DNA of 64,000 nt from Vallitaleaceae bacterium 9-2 (GTDB lineage: Bacteria; Bacillota; Clostridia; Lachnospirales; Vallitaleaceae), in assembly GCA_038396585.1 (NCBI GenBank), contig CP121691.1, positions 3,100,001 through 3,164,000 of the forward strand, written 5' to 3'. The translations under genes and the position numbers were made by a program. Below the pieces are notes generated by a model. It did not search any database, had not been told where the DNA came from, and saw only the letters and a list, made by a program, of their open reading frames with translations. Shown here in pieces: positions 1-8,214 of this stretch (position 1 is the first letter of the stretch; the number at the start of each line of letters is the position of its first letter).

Positions 1-1081
1 TTTCTATACGATTAAGTTCAACTTCCGCTTCTTGACGGCGTTGACGTCCCTCTGTCTGAATTTTTAAGACTTCATCCAGGGTTGTAATCAAGGATTCATT
101 TGTATATTTTAATGTTTCTATATCTACGATTCCTCGTTCAGATTCTTTTGCCACATCAATCGTTGCCATCTTTAATGTCTCTGCGTTTTTCTTCAAGAGA
201 GCATTGGTCATATCCGTAACTTCACGTTGGGCTTGTGCAGCCTGACCGGCATGGGTTACACCAAGGGCCAAAACCATCTGACTTTTCCACAATGGAATAG
301 TATTCACAATGGTTGATTGAATTTTTTCCGCCATAATTGAATCATTTTCTTGGATTAGGCGAATCTGGGGTGCCATCTGCAATGAAATTGTCTTTGTCAA
401 TTCCAAGTCATAGAGCTTTTTTTCAAAGCGATTAATCATATTATTCATATCATTAACTGCCTGAGCATGTTCTGCTAACCCGGATTCTTCAGATTGTTTG
501 ATTAAAGCTGGAAGCTCTTGGTTCTTGGCAATATCAAGCTTTTTCTTCCCAGCTAAAATATACATATTCAACTCTTTAAAATATGTTTTGTTCAGCTCAT
601 ACATCTTATCAAGCATGGCAACATCTTTTAGCAATGTCACTTGATGGTTTTCTAAAGCCGTTGTAATATGATTGACGTTGGTCTCTGCCTTGGCATACTT
701 GGTTTTCATATCACTAATCTTTTGCGCTGGTCGTCGAAAGAGTTTTTTCAAACCTTTTTCTTCTTCTTCCTTGTCAAAGTTTTTTAGCTCTTTGACCACG
801 CCAGAAAGCATGTCGCCTATTTCTCCTAAGTCTTTTGTCTTGACTCGCTCAAGAGCCGTTTCTGAAAAATCAGCAATCTTTTTTTGCGCTCCGGCACCAA
901 ACTGAAGGATAATATTCGAATCTGTTAGGTTGATTTGACTTGCAAAATCGTCTACCATCTTCAATTCTTCCTTAGATAGGACACTTTCTTTTTCAATCTT
1001 TTTTTCTTCTTCGGCTAATATTGCTTCTGGTTTTTCATCATCACTGAATGGTTCAAAGGTAAGTGTAGGTATCTCGCTCAT
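1..1081 (-). CDS. telA: TelA-family toxic anion resistance protein (3' end outside window)
   Basis: My translation from the ATG at 1079-1081 gives about 360 codons without a stop, and the frame is still open at base 1, so the C-terminus is missing. The protein is acidic and highly helical, with no signal peptide or membrane segment. Around residues 190-300 it has the QMAPQIRLIQ and IPLWKSQMVLAL stretches typical of the TelA (tellurite/toxic anion resistance, KlaA) family. The start follows the upstream xpaC stop by one base, and its ribosome binding site (GGGAGA) lies inside the end of xpaC, so the two genes are co-transcribed and probably translationally coupled. Family members are linked to envelope stress and to tellurite or antimicrobial tolerance; their biochemical activity is not established. 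Family assignment is firm, function is not. Confidence 0.9.
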   Translation of the reverse strand, partial: MSEIPTLTFEPFSDDEKPEAILAEEEKKIEKESVLSKEELKMVDDFASQINLTDSNIILQFGAGAQKKIADFSETALERVKTKDLGEIGDMLSGVVKELKNFDKEEEEKGLKKLFRRPAQKISDMKTKYAKAETNVNHITTALENHQVTLLKDVAMLDKMYELNKTYFKELNMYILAGKKKLDIAKNQELPALIKQSEESGLAEHAQAVNDMNNMINRFEKKLYDLELTKTISLQMAPQIRLIQENDSIMAEKIQSTIVNTIPLWKSQMVLALGVTHAGQAAQAQREVTDMTNALLKKNAETLKMATIDVAKESERGIVDIETLKYTNESLITTLDEVLKIQTEGRQRRQEAEVELNRIE

Positions 1082-1082
1082 A

Positions 1083-2321
1083 TCATTCTCCCATCGTTTT
1101 TGATTTATTGATTGTATTTTCTGCAAGGCCTTCTTGGGCCAACATTGTCTCCATCACAGAAATATCTGTAGATATATCCCATGCCAAATCTTTAAACAAC
1201 TGGTCTAGCAGCTTTTCAAAAGCGCTGTTAATTGTATCTAACGTCTGCTTAATCTCTTGCTTTGTCCTTAATATATTTTCCCCCTGAATCGGTTGCTGTT
1301 CGAACTCATAATAGGCCATCAGCAACTTAATCGTTGTCGGTAGATAATAATCCATTAATCGTCGTACTTCATCTTTTTGGTCCGGGTGTTTTTCGATGTA
1401 CTCTATAATCTTAATCAAAACAGCTTCCATGTGAATAATTTTATTGACCGCGTCTGTGTCTTTAAGTTTTACCCGCAAATCGTTAATACGTTGAAGATAA
1501 TCTCTTCCCATACGCGCAACCATTGACCCACTATTTTCACTGGTCTGTGCTTGTTCTTCTTTTTCTTCGACCTGTGCCTGTTCATGCCCCGTTAGATAAC
1601 GATACTGCTCATATCCTCCACGTGATAGATAAAGCATCCCATCTTCTGTATCAAGGCTTGCCTGTGGAAACATACCGATACGTATCATTTTTTTCAAGTC
1701 TTTTATAACATATTTATAGGAAAATCCGCTTAGTTCCATCACTTCATACAATTCAATAAAGTGACGATTCCCAATAATATGTAAATACTTATCAAATCGC
1801 TTGTATCGATTGCGAAGTGTACTTCCTCGTGATTGCAAAATCAAGCTTGTCACAAAAAAGGGCATCATAATACCGATAGGTAAGGTAAAGGCAGCAACAC
1901 TTCCTGTAGCCATTCCGATAATAGCTAAAATCATAATCGCAATTCCAAGTCCTGTACTCCCTATCATTCCAAGAATTTTCAAAACCATTCCAGAAACTTT
2001 TCCAATGGGATTATACGCAAAAGTAATCTGTCGTTTTTTTATCTTTTTGAACGTCCGCCCAACATATGTATTTTTGGGTTGTTGATAAACCTCTGTTTTT
2101 TCGGGTTTGGGAGGGGATGGCGCTTTTGGAGCTTTGGCAACATCATTGGAAAATTGTATCGAACCAATTGCTTTGCGCACTTCATTGATTGCCATATCAA
2201 CCGTGTCACTGACCACATCACCAATCTCATGATCCATCCCTTTGAAATCACCGGTTCGCATAGATTCTTTGATGCTTCGTTTAAATTCTTTTGTGCTTGT
2301 GTTCCATTCTTTACGATCCAT
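1083..2321 (-). CDS. xpaC: XpaC-like protein (5-bromo-4-chloroindolyl phosphate hydrolysis family)
   Basis: A 412-residue protein. Residues 1-100 are polar, with a Pro/Lys-rich linker (KAPKAPSPPKPEK). Two hydrophobic segments follow at about 108-160. The C-terminal half is helical and carries the family's winged-helix-like stretch around FIELYEVMELSGFSYKYV. XpaC proteins are regularly encoded beside TelA, as here with a one-base gap, so the two are likely partners at the membrane. The family name comes from a Bacillus phenotype, and enzymatic hydrolase activity is doubtful. The ATG at 2321 has GGAGGATCGATAATT upstream, a good ribosome binding site. A promoter matching sigma-A consensus lies at 2374-2402. 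Confidence 0.85.
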   Translation of the reverse strand: MDRKEWNTSTKEFKRSIKESMRTGDFKGMDHEIGDVVSDTVDMAINEVRKAIGSIQFSNDVAKAPKAPSPPKPEKTEVYQQPKNTYVGRTFKKIKKRQITFAYNPIGKVSGMVLKILGMIGSTGLGIAIMILAIIGMATGSVAAFTLPIGIMMPFFVTSLILQSRGSTLRNRYKRFDKYLHIIGNRHFIELYEVMELSGFSYKYVIKDLKKMIRIGMFPQASLDTEDGMLYLSRGGYEQYRYLTGHEQAQVEEKEEQAQTSENSGSMVARMGRDYLQRINDLRVKLKDTDAVNKIIHMEAVLIKIIEYIEKHPDQKDEVRRLMDYYLPTTIKLLMAYYEFEQQPIQGENILRTKQEIKQTLDTINSAFEKLLDQLFKDLAWDISTDISVMETMLAQEGLAENTINKSKTMGE

Positions 2322-2373
2322 AATTATCGATCCTCCATCTATATTATATCTTCTAGATCGAATCCTACTCTTT

Positions 2374-2402
2374 ATTATAGACTAAGTTTAACACAAGCTC
2401 AA
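2374..2402 (-). promoter_or_regulatory. Sigma-A-type promoter for xpaC-telA
   Basis: On the minus strand, TTGAGC at 2397-2402 is followed by a 17-base spacer and a perfect TATAAT at 2374-2379, about 50 bases upstream of the xpaC start codon. Spacing and -10 are ideal and the -35 matches four of six bases. The rest of the 2322-2575 gap holds only AT-rich sequence and the terminator of the next gene. Confidence 0.7.
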
Positions 2403-2530
2403 TTCGAAAACGATTAAGATTTAATAAAAAATATCTTTTCTACCTCTTTATAGCTCTCTAATTTTTCATATATCCTTTGCACTATAGTTCAAATATATTA
2501 TATATGCTAAGTGACTAAGGAGCTTATCAT

Positions 2531-2569
2531 AAGAAAACAAAGGCAGCCAACATAACATGTGGCTGCCTT
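2531..2569 (-). terminator. Rho-independent terminator after the lipoprotein gene
   Basis: A 10-bp perfect stem (AAGGCAGCCA at 2540-2549 with its complement at 2560-2569) has a 10-base loop. On the minus strand it is followed by TTGTTTTCTT. It lies just past the stop codon of the minus-strand lipoprotein gene. Confidence 0.85.
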
Positions 2570-2575
2570 AATCGA

Positions 2576-3016
2576 TTATTCTTCAGTTGTCTCTTCATCA
2601 AGCTGGGTTGTGGGTTCAGGCACTATATTAATCTGACGTGCAGTGGCCTGAATCGGGTCGGATTCCATTACGTCACCTGCAAAAAACACATGTACATACT
2701 GCCCTTTTTCAAGTGCGTCCATTGTCTTTTCATCTTCCGCATAAATAACCGTCTCTGAATTAACGGTTACATTACCTCGGTGATAATCCGCGCCATTTTT
2801 CCCCAATTCCCCTTCAACAAAAATAGTGATTGTCTCATTGGGGTTGGCTGTTAATTCTTTGATATATCCAGCCAGTCCATATACAACGAGCTCGGAACCG
2901 GAGTCCGTATCTGCACCCGGTTGCAACTCTTGTTCTATAGGTGGTTGCTCCGGTTTTGAACAAGCAGTAACTATCATTAACATCAATGCTAACATCAACA
3001 TGATTTTCATTTTCAT
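2576..3016 (-). CDS. Small predicted lipoprotein of unknown function
   Basis: 146 residues. The N-terminus is a lipoprotein signal: KMK, a hydrophobic run, then the lipobox VTAC with Cys19. A Pro/Glu-rich linker follows, then a compact domain at about 43-135 that resembles small beta-barrel (OB-like) folds; it includes TITIFVEGELG and KGQYVHVFFAGDV. This layout (short exported barrel discussing 'export' of a value such as VYAEDEKTM) is common in Clostridia lipoproteins annotated as DUF3221-like, but I cannot assign it with certainty. The start has a strong GAGGTCAATT ribosome binding site. It has its own terminator and stands apart from its neighbours. Confidence 0.7.
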   Translation of the reverse strand: MKMKIMLMLALMLMIVTACSKPEQPPIEQELQPGADTDSGSELVVYGLAGYIKELTANPNETITIFVEGELGKNGADYHRGNVTVNSETVIYAEDEKTMDALEKGQYVHVFFAGDVMESDPIQATARQINIVPEPTTQLDEETTEE

Positions 3017-3089
3017 AATTGACCTCCTCTTTTGTATAGATTAATTCGTTGCTATACTCTTTAGACGTGGTCAGTAAAAAAATGTTCCA

Positions 3090-3860
3090 TTAACGAAAAC
3101 CAAAGTAATCCGGGTCTTTTTCTAATAACTTCATAATCAATTCTGTCATCGCTTTGACCTCAACCAGCATACATGTAGCATCACCAAAGGTAAATGTGGT
3201 GGCAATATCTTGGTCATAAAGCATCTGCTCAATCCGCCCATAATTTTCCGATACACTGCCATCAACGGTATTATGCCCGATATAAGTCACATCGTAGCTA
3301 GTTTTATCATAGTCAATGACCTTAAGGGGTCTTGAACTATTTAACAAGCGATTAGGTACATCCAGCCATTCTTCAATGCTGTGTATGTAAGTATTGCTTG
3401 TAAGGTTTGTTCCGACAAATAGAAGCTGGGACGGTTCATCATAAAGGCTTCCAAAGCATCCATGCCGTGGGCATGGTGTAAGCGGTTCTCCTTTTTGTAT
3501 CAATGCTTTATCTTTATTTGTATATTCGACTTTTCTTTTCCCATAAGCTGCTACAGAATGTGTCGGGTGCAAAGAACGCACCACATCCTCTCGGGACAGA
3601 AAAATATTGGTTAATAAACCTACACACGATTTTTCTGTTGCAACATTGTATGTATCCTCTTTTAAATTACCTTCATCCCAAGAGTGTGTGGGAAACAGTA
3701 GTAATCCTTCATCCATAAAGTTACATAAGGCATCAATAACGGTGTCTGCTCCACCATCAACCTGACCGATAGCCCGCATAGACGAATGCACCATAATGGT
3801 TCCTTTGGGATTGGTATTTGATTTTTTCAAGTGTCTTATTAGCTCATCCTTTGTATACAT
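3090..3860 (-). CDS. AAC(3)-family aminoglycoside N-acetyltransferase-like protein
   Basis: 256 residues, the usual length for the AAC(3)/YokD antibiotic acetyltransferase family. Recognisable family blocks are VHSSMRAIG at about 24-32, LFPTHSWD at about 55-62, the SLHPTHSVAAYG block at about 95-106 and CPRHGCFGSLYD near 129-140. The family transfers acetyl from acetyl-CoA to the 3-amino group of 2-deoxystreptamine aminoglycosides, but many chromosomal members in soil or marine Firmicutes are of unknown substrate. It is a single gene behind an extended -10 promoter at 3923-3931, with no mobile element nearby, so an intrinsic gene is more likely than acquired resistance. Whether it confers resistance cannot be told from sequence. 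Confidence 0.85.
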   Translation of the reverse strand: MYTKDELIRHLKKSNTNPKGTIMVHSSMRAIGQVDGGADTVIDALCNFMDEGLLLFPTHSWDEGNLKEDTYNVATEKSCVGLLTNIFLSREDVVRSLHPTHSVAAYGKRKVEYTNKDKALIQKGEPLTPCPRHGCFGSLYDEPSQLLFVGTNLTSNTYIHSIEEWLDVPNRLLNSSRPLKVIDYDKTSYDVTYIGHNTVDGSVSENYGRIEQMLYDQDIATTFTFGDATCMLVEVKAMTELIMKLLEKDPDYFGFR

Positions 3861-3922
3861 AACGCTCTCCTTATTATATCGTTTTTACTCTTTTAAAAAG
3901 TAATAGACTCACTTTGCCCTTT

Positions 3923-3931
3923 ATTATACCA
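3923..3931 (-). promoter_or_regulatory. Extended -10 promoter for the AAC(3)-like gene
   Basis: On the minus strand the sequence reads TGG TATAAT, i.e. a TGn extension and a perfect -10 hexamer, about 65 bases upstream of the start codon. No convincing -35 is present, which extended -10 promoters do not need. Confidence 0.5.
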
Positions 3932-3941
3932 TAGATAAATC

Positions 3942-3986
3942 TCAAAAAAAAGTTACATGCACACTGTATCTAGCGCATGTAACTTT
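3942..3986 (-). terminator. Terminator at the end of the allose operon
   Basis: A 12-bp stem, AAAGTTACATGC at 3949-3960 with its complement at 3975-3986, is followed on the minus strand by a run of T residues. It sits directly after the rpiB stop codon and closes the operon. The opposite strand also ends in a T-rich stretch, so it could work in both directions. Confidence 0.85.
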
Positions 3987-4008
3987 CTTTATTTTTTCCT
4001 TTTATGTG

Positions 4009-4461
4009 TTATTTTGAATATTTTTTTTCAATATCTGAAAGCATATCAAGACGTATCTGATGGCGGCCACCTTCATATTCAGCCTCTAACCATTGGTCCA
4101 CAATCATCTTTGCCAACTCTGAACCAACTACCCGTGCTCCCATTGCAAGAATATTACTATTATTATGTTCACGTGATAGTTTTGCTGAGTAAGGCTCACT
4201 GCAAACTGCTGCCCGAATGCCTGGTACTTTATTGGCTGAAATTGAAATACCAATACCTGTTCCACATACAATAATTCCTAGATCACAGTCTCCACCTTTA
4301 ACAGCTTCGGCAACTTTTAGACCATACTCAGGATAATTTTCTCTTTTTACTTCCTGATACGCTCCATAATCCAGCACTTCTATTCCTTTTTGTGCAACGT
4401 GCTCCATAAGAATCTTTTTTAATTCTAGTGAAACATGGTCACAACCAAATCCAATACGCAT
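4009..4461 (-). CDS. rpiB: RpiB-type sugar-phosphate isomerase (probable allose-6-phosphate isomerase)
   Basis: 150 residues, full length for RpiB/LacAB isomerases. Catalytic and substrate-binding residues are in place: D8-H9 in GCDH, C66 in the VCGTGIG anion-binding loop and H99 in REHNNSN. RpiB interconverts ribose-5-P and ribulose-5-P and, in E. coli, also allose-6-P and allulose-6-P. As the last gene of an allose import and phosphorylation operon, its likely job is the allose-6-P to allulose-6-P step, feeding AlsE. It starts 14 bases after the binding-protein gene, with GGAGGTCATAAG upstream. Confidence 0.92.
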   Translation of the reverse strand: MRIGFGCDHVSLELKKILMEHVAQKGIEVLDYGAYQEVKRENYPEYGLKVAEAVKGGDCDLGIIVCGTGIGISISANKVPGIRAAVCSEPYSAKLSREHNNSNILAMGARVVGSELAKMIVDQWLEAEYEGGRHQIRLDMLSDIEKKYSK

Positions 4462-4475
4462 CTTATGACCTCCTG

Positions 4476-5531
4476 TTATTTTGTGATTAATTGTGAGTCG
4501 ATAGGAATCATCTCAGGCTCTACATTTGGGCTAATCTCGCCACCTTCTTCAACAGCTTTTACCATCGCTTCTAATGAAGCTGCACCAATCGCTGCTGGAT
4601 CTTGTGCTACTGTTGCTGCAAGCATACCTTGGTCTACAGAATCTCTAGCCTCTGTATCTCCATCTGTTCCTACGACCATGATTTCTCCAACTTTTCCTGC
4701 ATTAATCACAGCTTGAAGTGCACCTAGCGCCATTGTATCATTACATGCATAGATTCCTTTTAAATCCGGATTTTGTTGAATAAAACTTGTTGCTACGTCT
4801 AAGGCTTTTTGTCGGTCCCAATCTCCCGGCAAGCTTCCTACAAGCTCAAGTCCAGCTGCTTCGAATGCGCTATAAGCACCTTCTCTTCTTGCTTCTCCCG
4901 ATGCATTACCTGCTTTACCTTCAATAATTGCTACTTTACTTCCTGCTTCAACATTTTCAACGATATAAGTTGCACCTTTTTCTCCTACTTTTACGTTATC
5001 TGTTGTTGCAAAGGCAATTACACTACCACCCATTGCCGTTAATTGCTCCATCTCAACTTTTTCGTCAATGTTCATAACATAGATGCCTTTTTCGTTAGCT
5101 TGTACAATTCCAGGAATAAGGTTTACCGGAGACAACGGTGCAACTCCAATAGCTTTATAACCTGAGTTAACAGTATTTTCTAGGATTTTAAGTTGTCCTT
5201 CTGTGTCTTCTTCTGATTGTGCTGCATATACATCAACTTTTACGCCTAGTTCATCCGCTTTTGCTAAGACACCGTCTTTCATTTTTACCCAAAAGTCGGA
5301 TGCTTGTGTTTTTAAAATCACCGCATATTCTGCTTCACTTGATTCTGCATCTTGTGTGTCTTGTTCTGTTGCTTCATCCGTTGCATCTGTTGTGTCTTGT
5401 GTCTCTTGTGCTGCATCTTGGGTGTTTGTACTGTCGTTGTTTGATGTAGTACTATCCCCTTCTTGACTGCATCCAACTAAACTTGCTACCAAGAAAATAC
5501 TTACGACTAACATTAATAAAACTTTTTTCAT
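4476..5531 (-). CDS. alsB: Allose/ribose-type sugar-binding lipoprotein of an ABC importer
   Basis: 351 residues. A lipoprotein signal ends at the lipobox SLVGC (Cys21), followed by a low-complexity acidic Ser/Thr/Asp linker at about 24-65 that tethers the domain to the membrane. The rest is a periplasmic-binding-protein type I fold of the RbsB class, with family blocks AVILKTQASDFW, GYKAIGVAPLSP, GEARREGAYSAFEA, IYACNDTMALGALQA and VVGTDGDTEA. It delivers sugar to the AlsA/AlsC transporter encoded upstream. Allose specificity is inferred from the operon. It is preceded by a 79-base gap with an AGGAGGTTTTAC ribosome binding site. Confidence 0.9.
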   Translation of the reverse strand: MKKVLLMLVVSIFLVASLVGCSQEGDSTTSNNDSTNTQDAAQETQDTTDATDEATEQDTQDAESSEAEYAVILKTQASDFWVKMKDGVLAKADELGVKVDVYAAQSEEDTEGQLKILENTVNSGYKAIGVAPLSPVNLIPGIVQANEKGIYVMNIDEKVEMEQLTAMGGSVIAFATTDNVKVGEKGATYIVENVEAGSKVAIIEGKAGNASGEARREGAYSAFEAAGLELVGSLPGDWDRQKALDVATSFIQQNPDLKGIYACNDTMALGALQAVINAGKVGEIMVVGTDGDTEARDSVDQGMLAATVAQDPAAIGAASLEAMVKAVEEGGEISPNVEPEMIPIDSQLITK

Positions 5532-5610
5532 TGTAAAACCTCCTATAAATTAATAATAGTTTGATGTTAAGTCAACATCATAGTTTATAATCATATACAT
5601 AAAAATGTAT

Positions 5611-6522
5611 TTATGATTCAAGTTTACTAAATCCATAATGCGCACTACCTAAGACACCACTTTCTTGGGTATGCTTTGGAAAAACAAATTGTAAATTTGC
5701 TTCGGGATAAGGTTTTCTGGTTCTTTTTTTCACTTGTTCAATTAATGCTTCTTTTGGAAATCCCTCCATCTCTATGACACCTCCGGCAAGTACGATGTAG
5801 TCGGGATCTAATATGTTAATCTCTGTTGCAAGGGGGATACTTAAGTTCTCTACAAACTCTTGAATGATCGCATCTTCACTATGACGAATAAAAATCTCAT
5901 CAATAATGCACTCCGGAAAGTGTCGTTCAACCAGTTGATTTAGGTATTTGCCTGATGCTTTAACTTCGGCACAACCATAATTTGCGCAGGTACATTGCTC
6001 TTTAACTCCATATAGCGGAATATGTCCAAGTTCTCCTGCGACACCATTTTTCCCTGAATAGGCTTTTCCATGAATAATAATGGCATTGCCTATTCCTGTG
6101 CCAATATAAAAGCCAACAATGGTCTGTTGAGAGATATCTTCAATCTCCATATGCTGAATATCATTAAGCAAAAGGTGGTTCACATCCCGGTCAATATAAA
6201 CTTTAAGTTTTAATGCTTCTTGCAATTTAGTTGCTAAATCAATGTTTTCTAGTCCTTTTAAATTGGGTGTAGAATACACAAATGTTTTTTCTTTATTCAA
6301 AATCGAAGGTATCCCTATGGACACACAGCTCACTTTGTCTTCCAATTGGTACGTATGTATATATTTTTCAATCTCTGTAATAAGGTTCTTAACACCGTCT
6401 TCTTGGTTTAACATGGTACTTGGTTTTTTTATAAAATATCTGAGGCTTCCATCTTTAGATACCGTTCCTATCCGAAAATTCGTCCCTCCTATATCTATGC
6501 CAATTATATCTTTCACAATCAT
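5611..6522 (-). CDS. alsK: ROK-family sugar kinase, probable D-allose kinase
   Basis: About 303 residues, a full-length ROK kinase. The N-terminal phosphate-binding motif is GIDIGGTN (D11), the adenosine-side motif is GFYIGTGIGNAI, and the zinc site is GHIPLYG followed by CTCANYGCAE, matching the family CxCGxxGCxE pattern except that Gly is replaced by Ala. It would phosphorylate D-allose at C6 with ATP in the cytoplasm. The open frame begins at a GTG at 6525; the ATG at 6522 and a GTG at 6513 are both possible, and AAGGTG spacing best fits the 6513 GTG. It lies 11 bases after alsE. Confidence 0.88.
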   Translation of the reverse strand: MIVKDIIGIDIGGTNFRIGTVSKDGSLRYFIKKPSTMLNQEDGVKNLITEIEKYIHTYQLEDKVSCVSIGIPSILNKEKTFVYSTPNLKGLENIDLATKLQEALKLKVYIDRDVNHLLLNDIQHMEIEDISQQTIVGFYIGTGIGNAIIIHGKAYSGKNGVAGELGHIPLYGVKEQCTCANYGCAEVKASGKYLNQLVERHFPECIIDEIFIRHSEDAIIQEFVENLSIPLATEINILDPDYIVLAGGVIEMEGFPKEALIEQVKKRTRKPYPEANLQFVFPKHTQESGVLGSAHYGFSKLES

Positions 6523-6536
6523 CACCTTCTATCCGA

Positions 6537-7226
6537 CTAATTTGTCATATCCACTTGAGTAGCATTTTGGAAATTAGTGATCATCTTATCCCATGCTTTT
6601 TCCAAATCCTCATCCAAACCAAAAAGTCCTGATGAGCCTACAATAAATACTTCCACTCCTGCTTCATGTAATTCATGAAATGTTTTCTCATTACATGAAC
6701 CGTCGATTTCGATTAAGTATTTATGTCCTTTTTCCTGCTTTAGCTGCTTAGCCTCTCGAATTTTATCAAGCATCTCCCGAATAAAAGGTTGTCCTGCAAA
6801 GCCAGGATCGACACTCATAATGGTAATTTTATCGAGTAGATGTGCATAATGCTTAATGCTCTCTAGTGGTGTCGCCGGATTAAGGACCACACCGACCTTG
6901 CATCCTCTGTCTTTAATTTTATTAATGATGCGAAAAGCTTCTGTTGTTATCGTCTCTGCATGAGGACAAATATATTCTGCCCCTGCATCTGCCAACGCAT
7001 CAATGTAGTCACCGGGATCTGTCACCATCAAGTGGCAATCTAGCGGTATCTCACACGCAGGCTTAATTGCCTTTACAAAATCAGGGGACAGTGTAATGTT
7101 TTTGACAAAATGTCCATCCATGATATCTACATGAAAAAAATCTGCACGTGTGTTTAAAATCTTAATTTGCTCTTTAATGTTTAGTAAATCCATACACATC
7201 AGTGATGGAGAAAATTTTGGTTTCAT
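6537..7226 (-). CDS. alsE: D-allulose-6-phosphate 3-epimerase
   Basis: 229 residues, TIM-barrel ribulose-phosphate-3-epimerase family. It carries the blocks characteristic of AlsE rather than of Rpe: SPSLMCMDLL at the N-terminus, VDIMDGHFV with a metal-binding Asp and His, PLDCHLMVTDPGDY, SVDPGFAGQPF (the second active-site Asp) and EIDGSCN. The enzyme converts D-allulose-6-P to D-fructose-6-P, the exit step of allose catabolism into glycolysis. The start is secured by GAGGAG seven bases upstream of the ATG. Together with the permease this is the strongest evidence for allose as substrate. Confidence 0.93.
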   Translation of the reverse strand: MKPKFSPSLMCMDLLNIKEQIKILNTRADFFHVDIMDGHFVKNITLSPDFVKAIKPACEIPLDCHLMVTDPGDYIDALADAGAEYICPHAETITTEAFRIINKIKDRGCKVGVVLNPATPLESIKHYAHLLDKITIMSVDPGFAGQPFIREMLDKIREAKQLKQEKGHKYLIEIDGSCNEKTFHELHEAGVEVFIVGSSGLFGLDEDLEKAWDKMITNFQNATQVDMTN

Positions 7227-7251
7227 GGTTAAATCTCCTCTATATCGTCAT

Positions 7252-8214
7252 TTATTTTTTTGTCGCAACAAAGCGATCAATCGTTACCGAAATAATAATG
7301 AGTGAACCCATCACGATTTGCTGATAACTACTAGGTACAGTCAATACAGTCATTCCATAGTTGATAATTCCAATAATGAGTCCACCGACAAATACTCCTG
7401 ATATTTTCCCTTTTCCTCCAAAGAAACTTGTGCCGCCAATAATTGAAGCAGCTATAGCATATGTCTCAAATCCAGTAGCAGCAGCCGGTTCTGCAGCACC
7501 CACTCGACCGATAAGAACGATACCTGCAATACTTGAACAGATTCCTGATATAATAAAGACAAGTAATGTATGGAGTTTGACATTAACCCCTGAATACCAA
7601 GCCGCTTCTTTATTGCCACCTAGCGCATAGATATTACGTCCAACTTTTGTCTTTTTGGTAAAAAAAGCAAGAATAATCGCTACAACTACTGCAATAATAA
7701 CGGCAACCGGTACTCCTGCTATTCGGCTACTTATGGTTGTGATAAATTCCACCGGAAATCCAAATACAGAACGTGCACCTGAGATAATCAATGTCACTCC
7801 TCTAAAGATTGCTTGGGTTCCTAACGTTATAATAAAAGGATGCAGGCCTGTTCTATTCACTAAAAATCCATTCATAAATCCAAAAATCCCACCAAAAACA
7901 ACGCCTAAAAATAATGCTAATAAGACTGGTACTCCTGCAACCATCATCTTTGCAACAATCATACCCACAAGTGCTGCTACAGAACCTACCGATAAATCTA
8001 TGCCTGCAATAAGAATGGCAAAAAACTCACCTAGTGCAAGTAATATATTGACTGAACTTTGATTCAAAATCTGTGGAATACTTTGCAAGTTTAATATACT
8101 CTCCGGTTTTAGAGCTGTTAAAACCAATACCAGCAATATAAATATTCCAAGGGTTCCATATTTTTGCCATATCATATTAAAGGACATCTTCTCTACATGT
8201 GCTTTTTTATTCAT
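7252..8214 (-). CDS. alsC: Allose ABC importer permease
   Basis: About 320 residues with eight to ten hydrophobic segments, the CUT2 (RbsC/AlsC) permease fold. Diagnostic stretches are GEFFAILIAGIDLSVGS, the TGLHPFIITLGT motif and FRGVTLIISGARSVFGF, which resemble E. coli AlsC closely. It forms the membrane channel with the AlsA ATPase. The open frame starts at a GTG at 8223, but GAGGTG with six-base spacing points to the ATG at 8214. Either way it overlaps the end of alsA, so translation is coupled. Confidence 0.92.
   Translation of the reverse strand: MNKKAHVEKMSFNMIWQKYGTLGIFILLVLVLTALKPESILNLQSIPQILNQSSVNILLALGEFFAILIAGIDLSVGSVAALVGMIVAKMMVAGVPVLLALFLGVVFGGIFGFMNGFLVNRTGLHPFIITLGTQAIFRGVTLIISGARSVFGFPVEFITTISSRIAGVPVAVIIAVVVAIILAFFTKKTKVGRNIYALGGNKEAAWYSGVNVKLHTLLVFIISGICSSIAGIVLIGRVGAAEPAAATGFETYAIAASIIGGTSFFGGKGKISGVFVGGLIIGIINYGMTVLTVPSSYQQIVMGSLIIISVTIDRFVATKK

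Noticed and set aside
672-905. Plus-strand open frame of 77 codons within telA
   Set aside because: It is Ser/Phe-rich, has no ribosome binding site and is the mirror of the telA coding sequence, which explains the region fully.
2079-2417. Plus-strand open frame of 112 codons across the xpaC 5' end and its upstream gap
   Set aside because: It overlaps the confident xpaC start and promoter, has no ribosome binding site and an atypical Phe/His/Arg-rich composition.
7361-8062. Two long plus-strand open frames opposite alsC
   Set aside because: Pro/Ala/Ile-rich complements of membrane-helix codons; alsC has clear family motifs and coupling to alsA.
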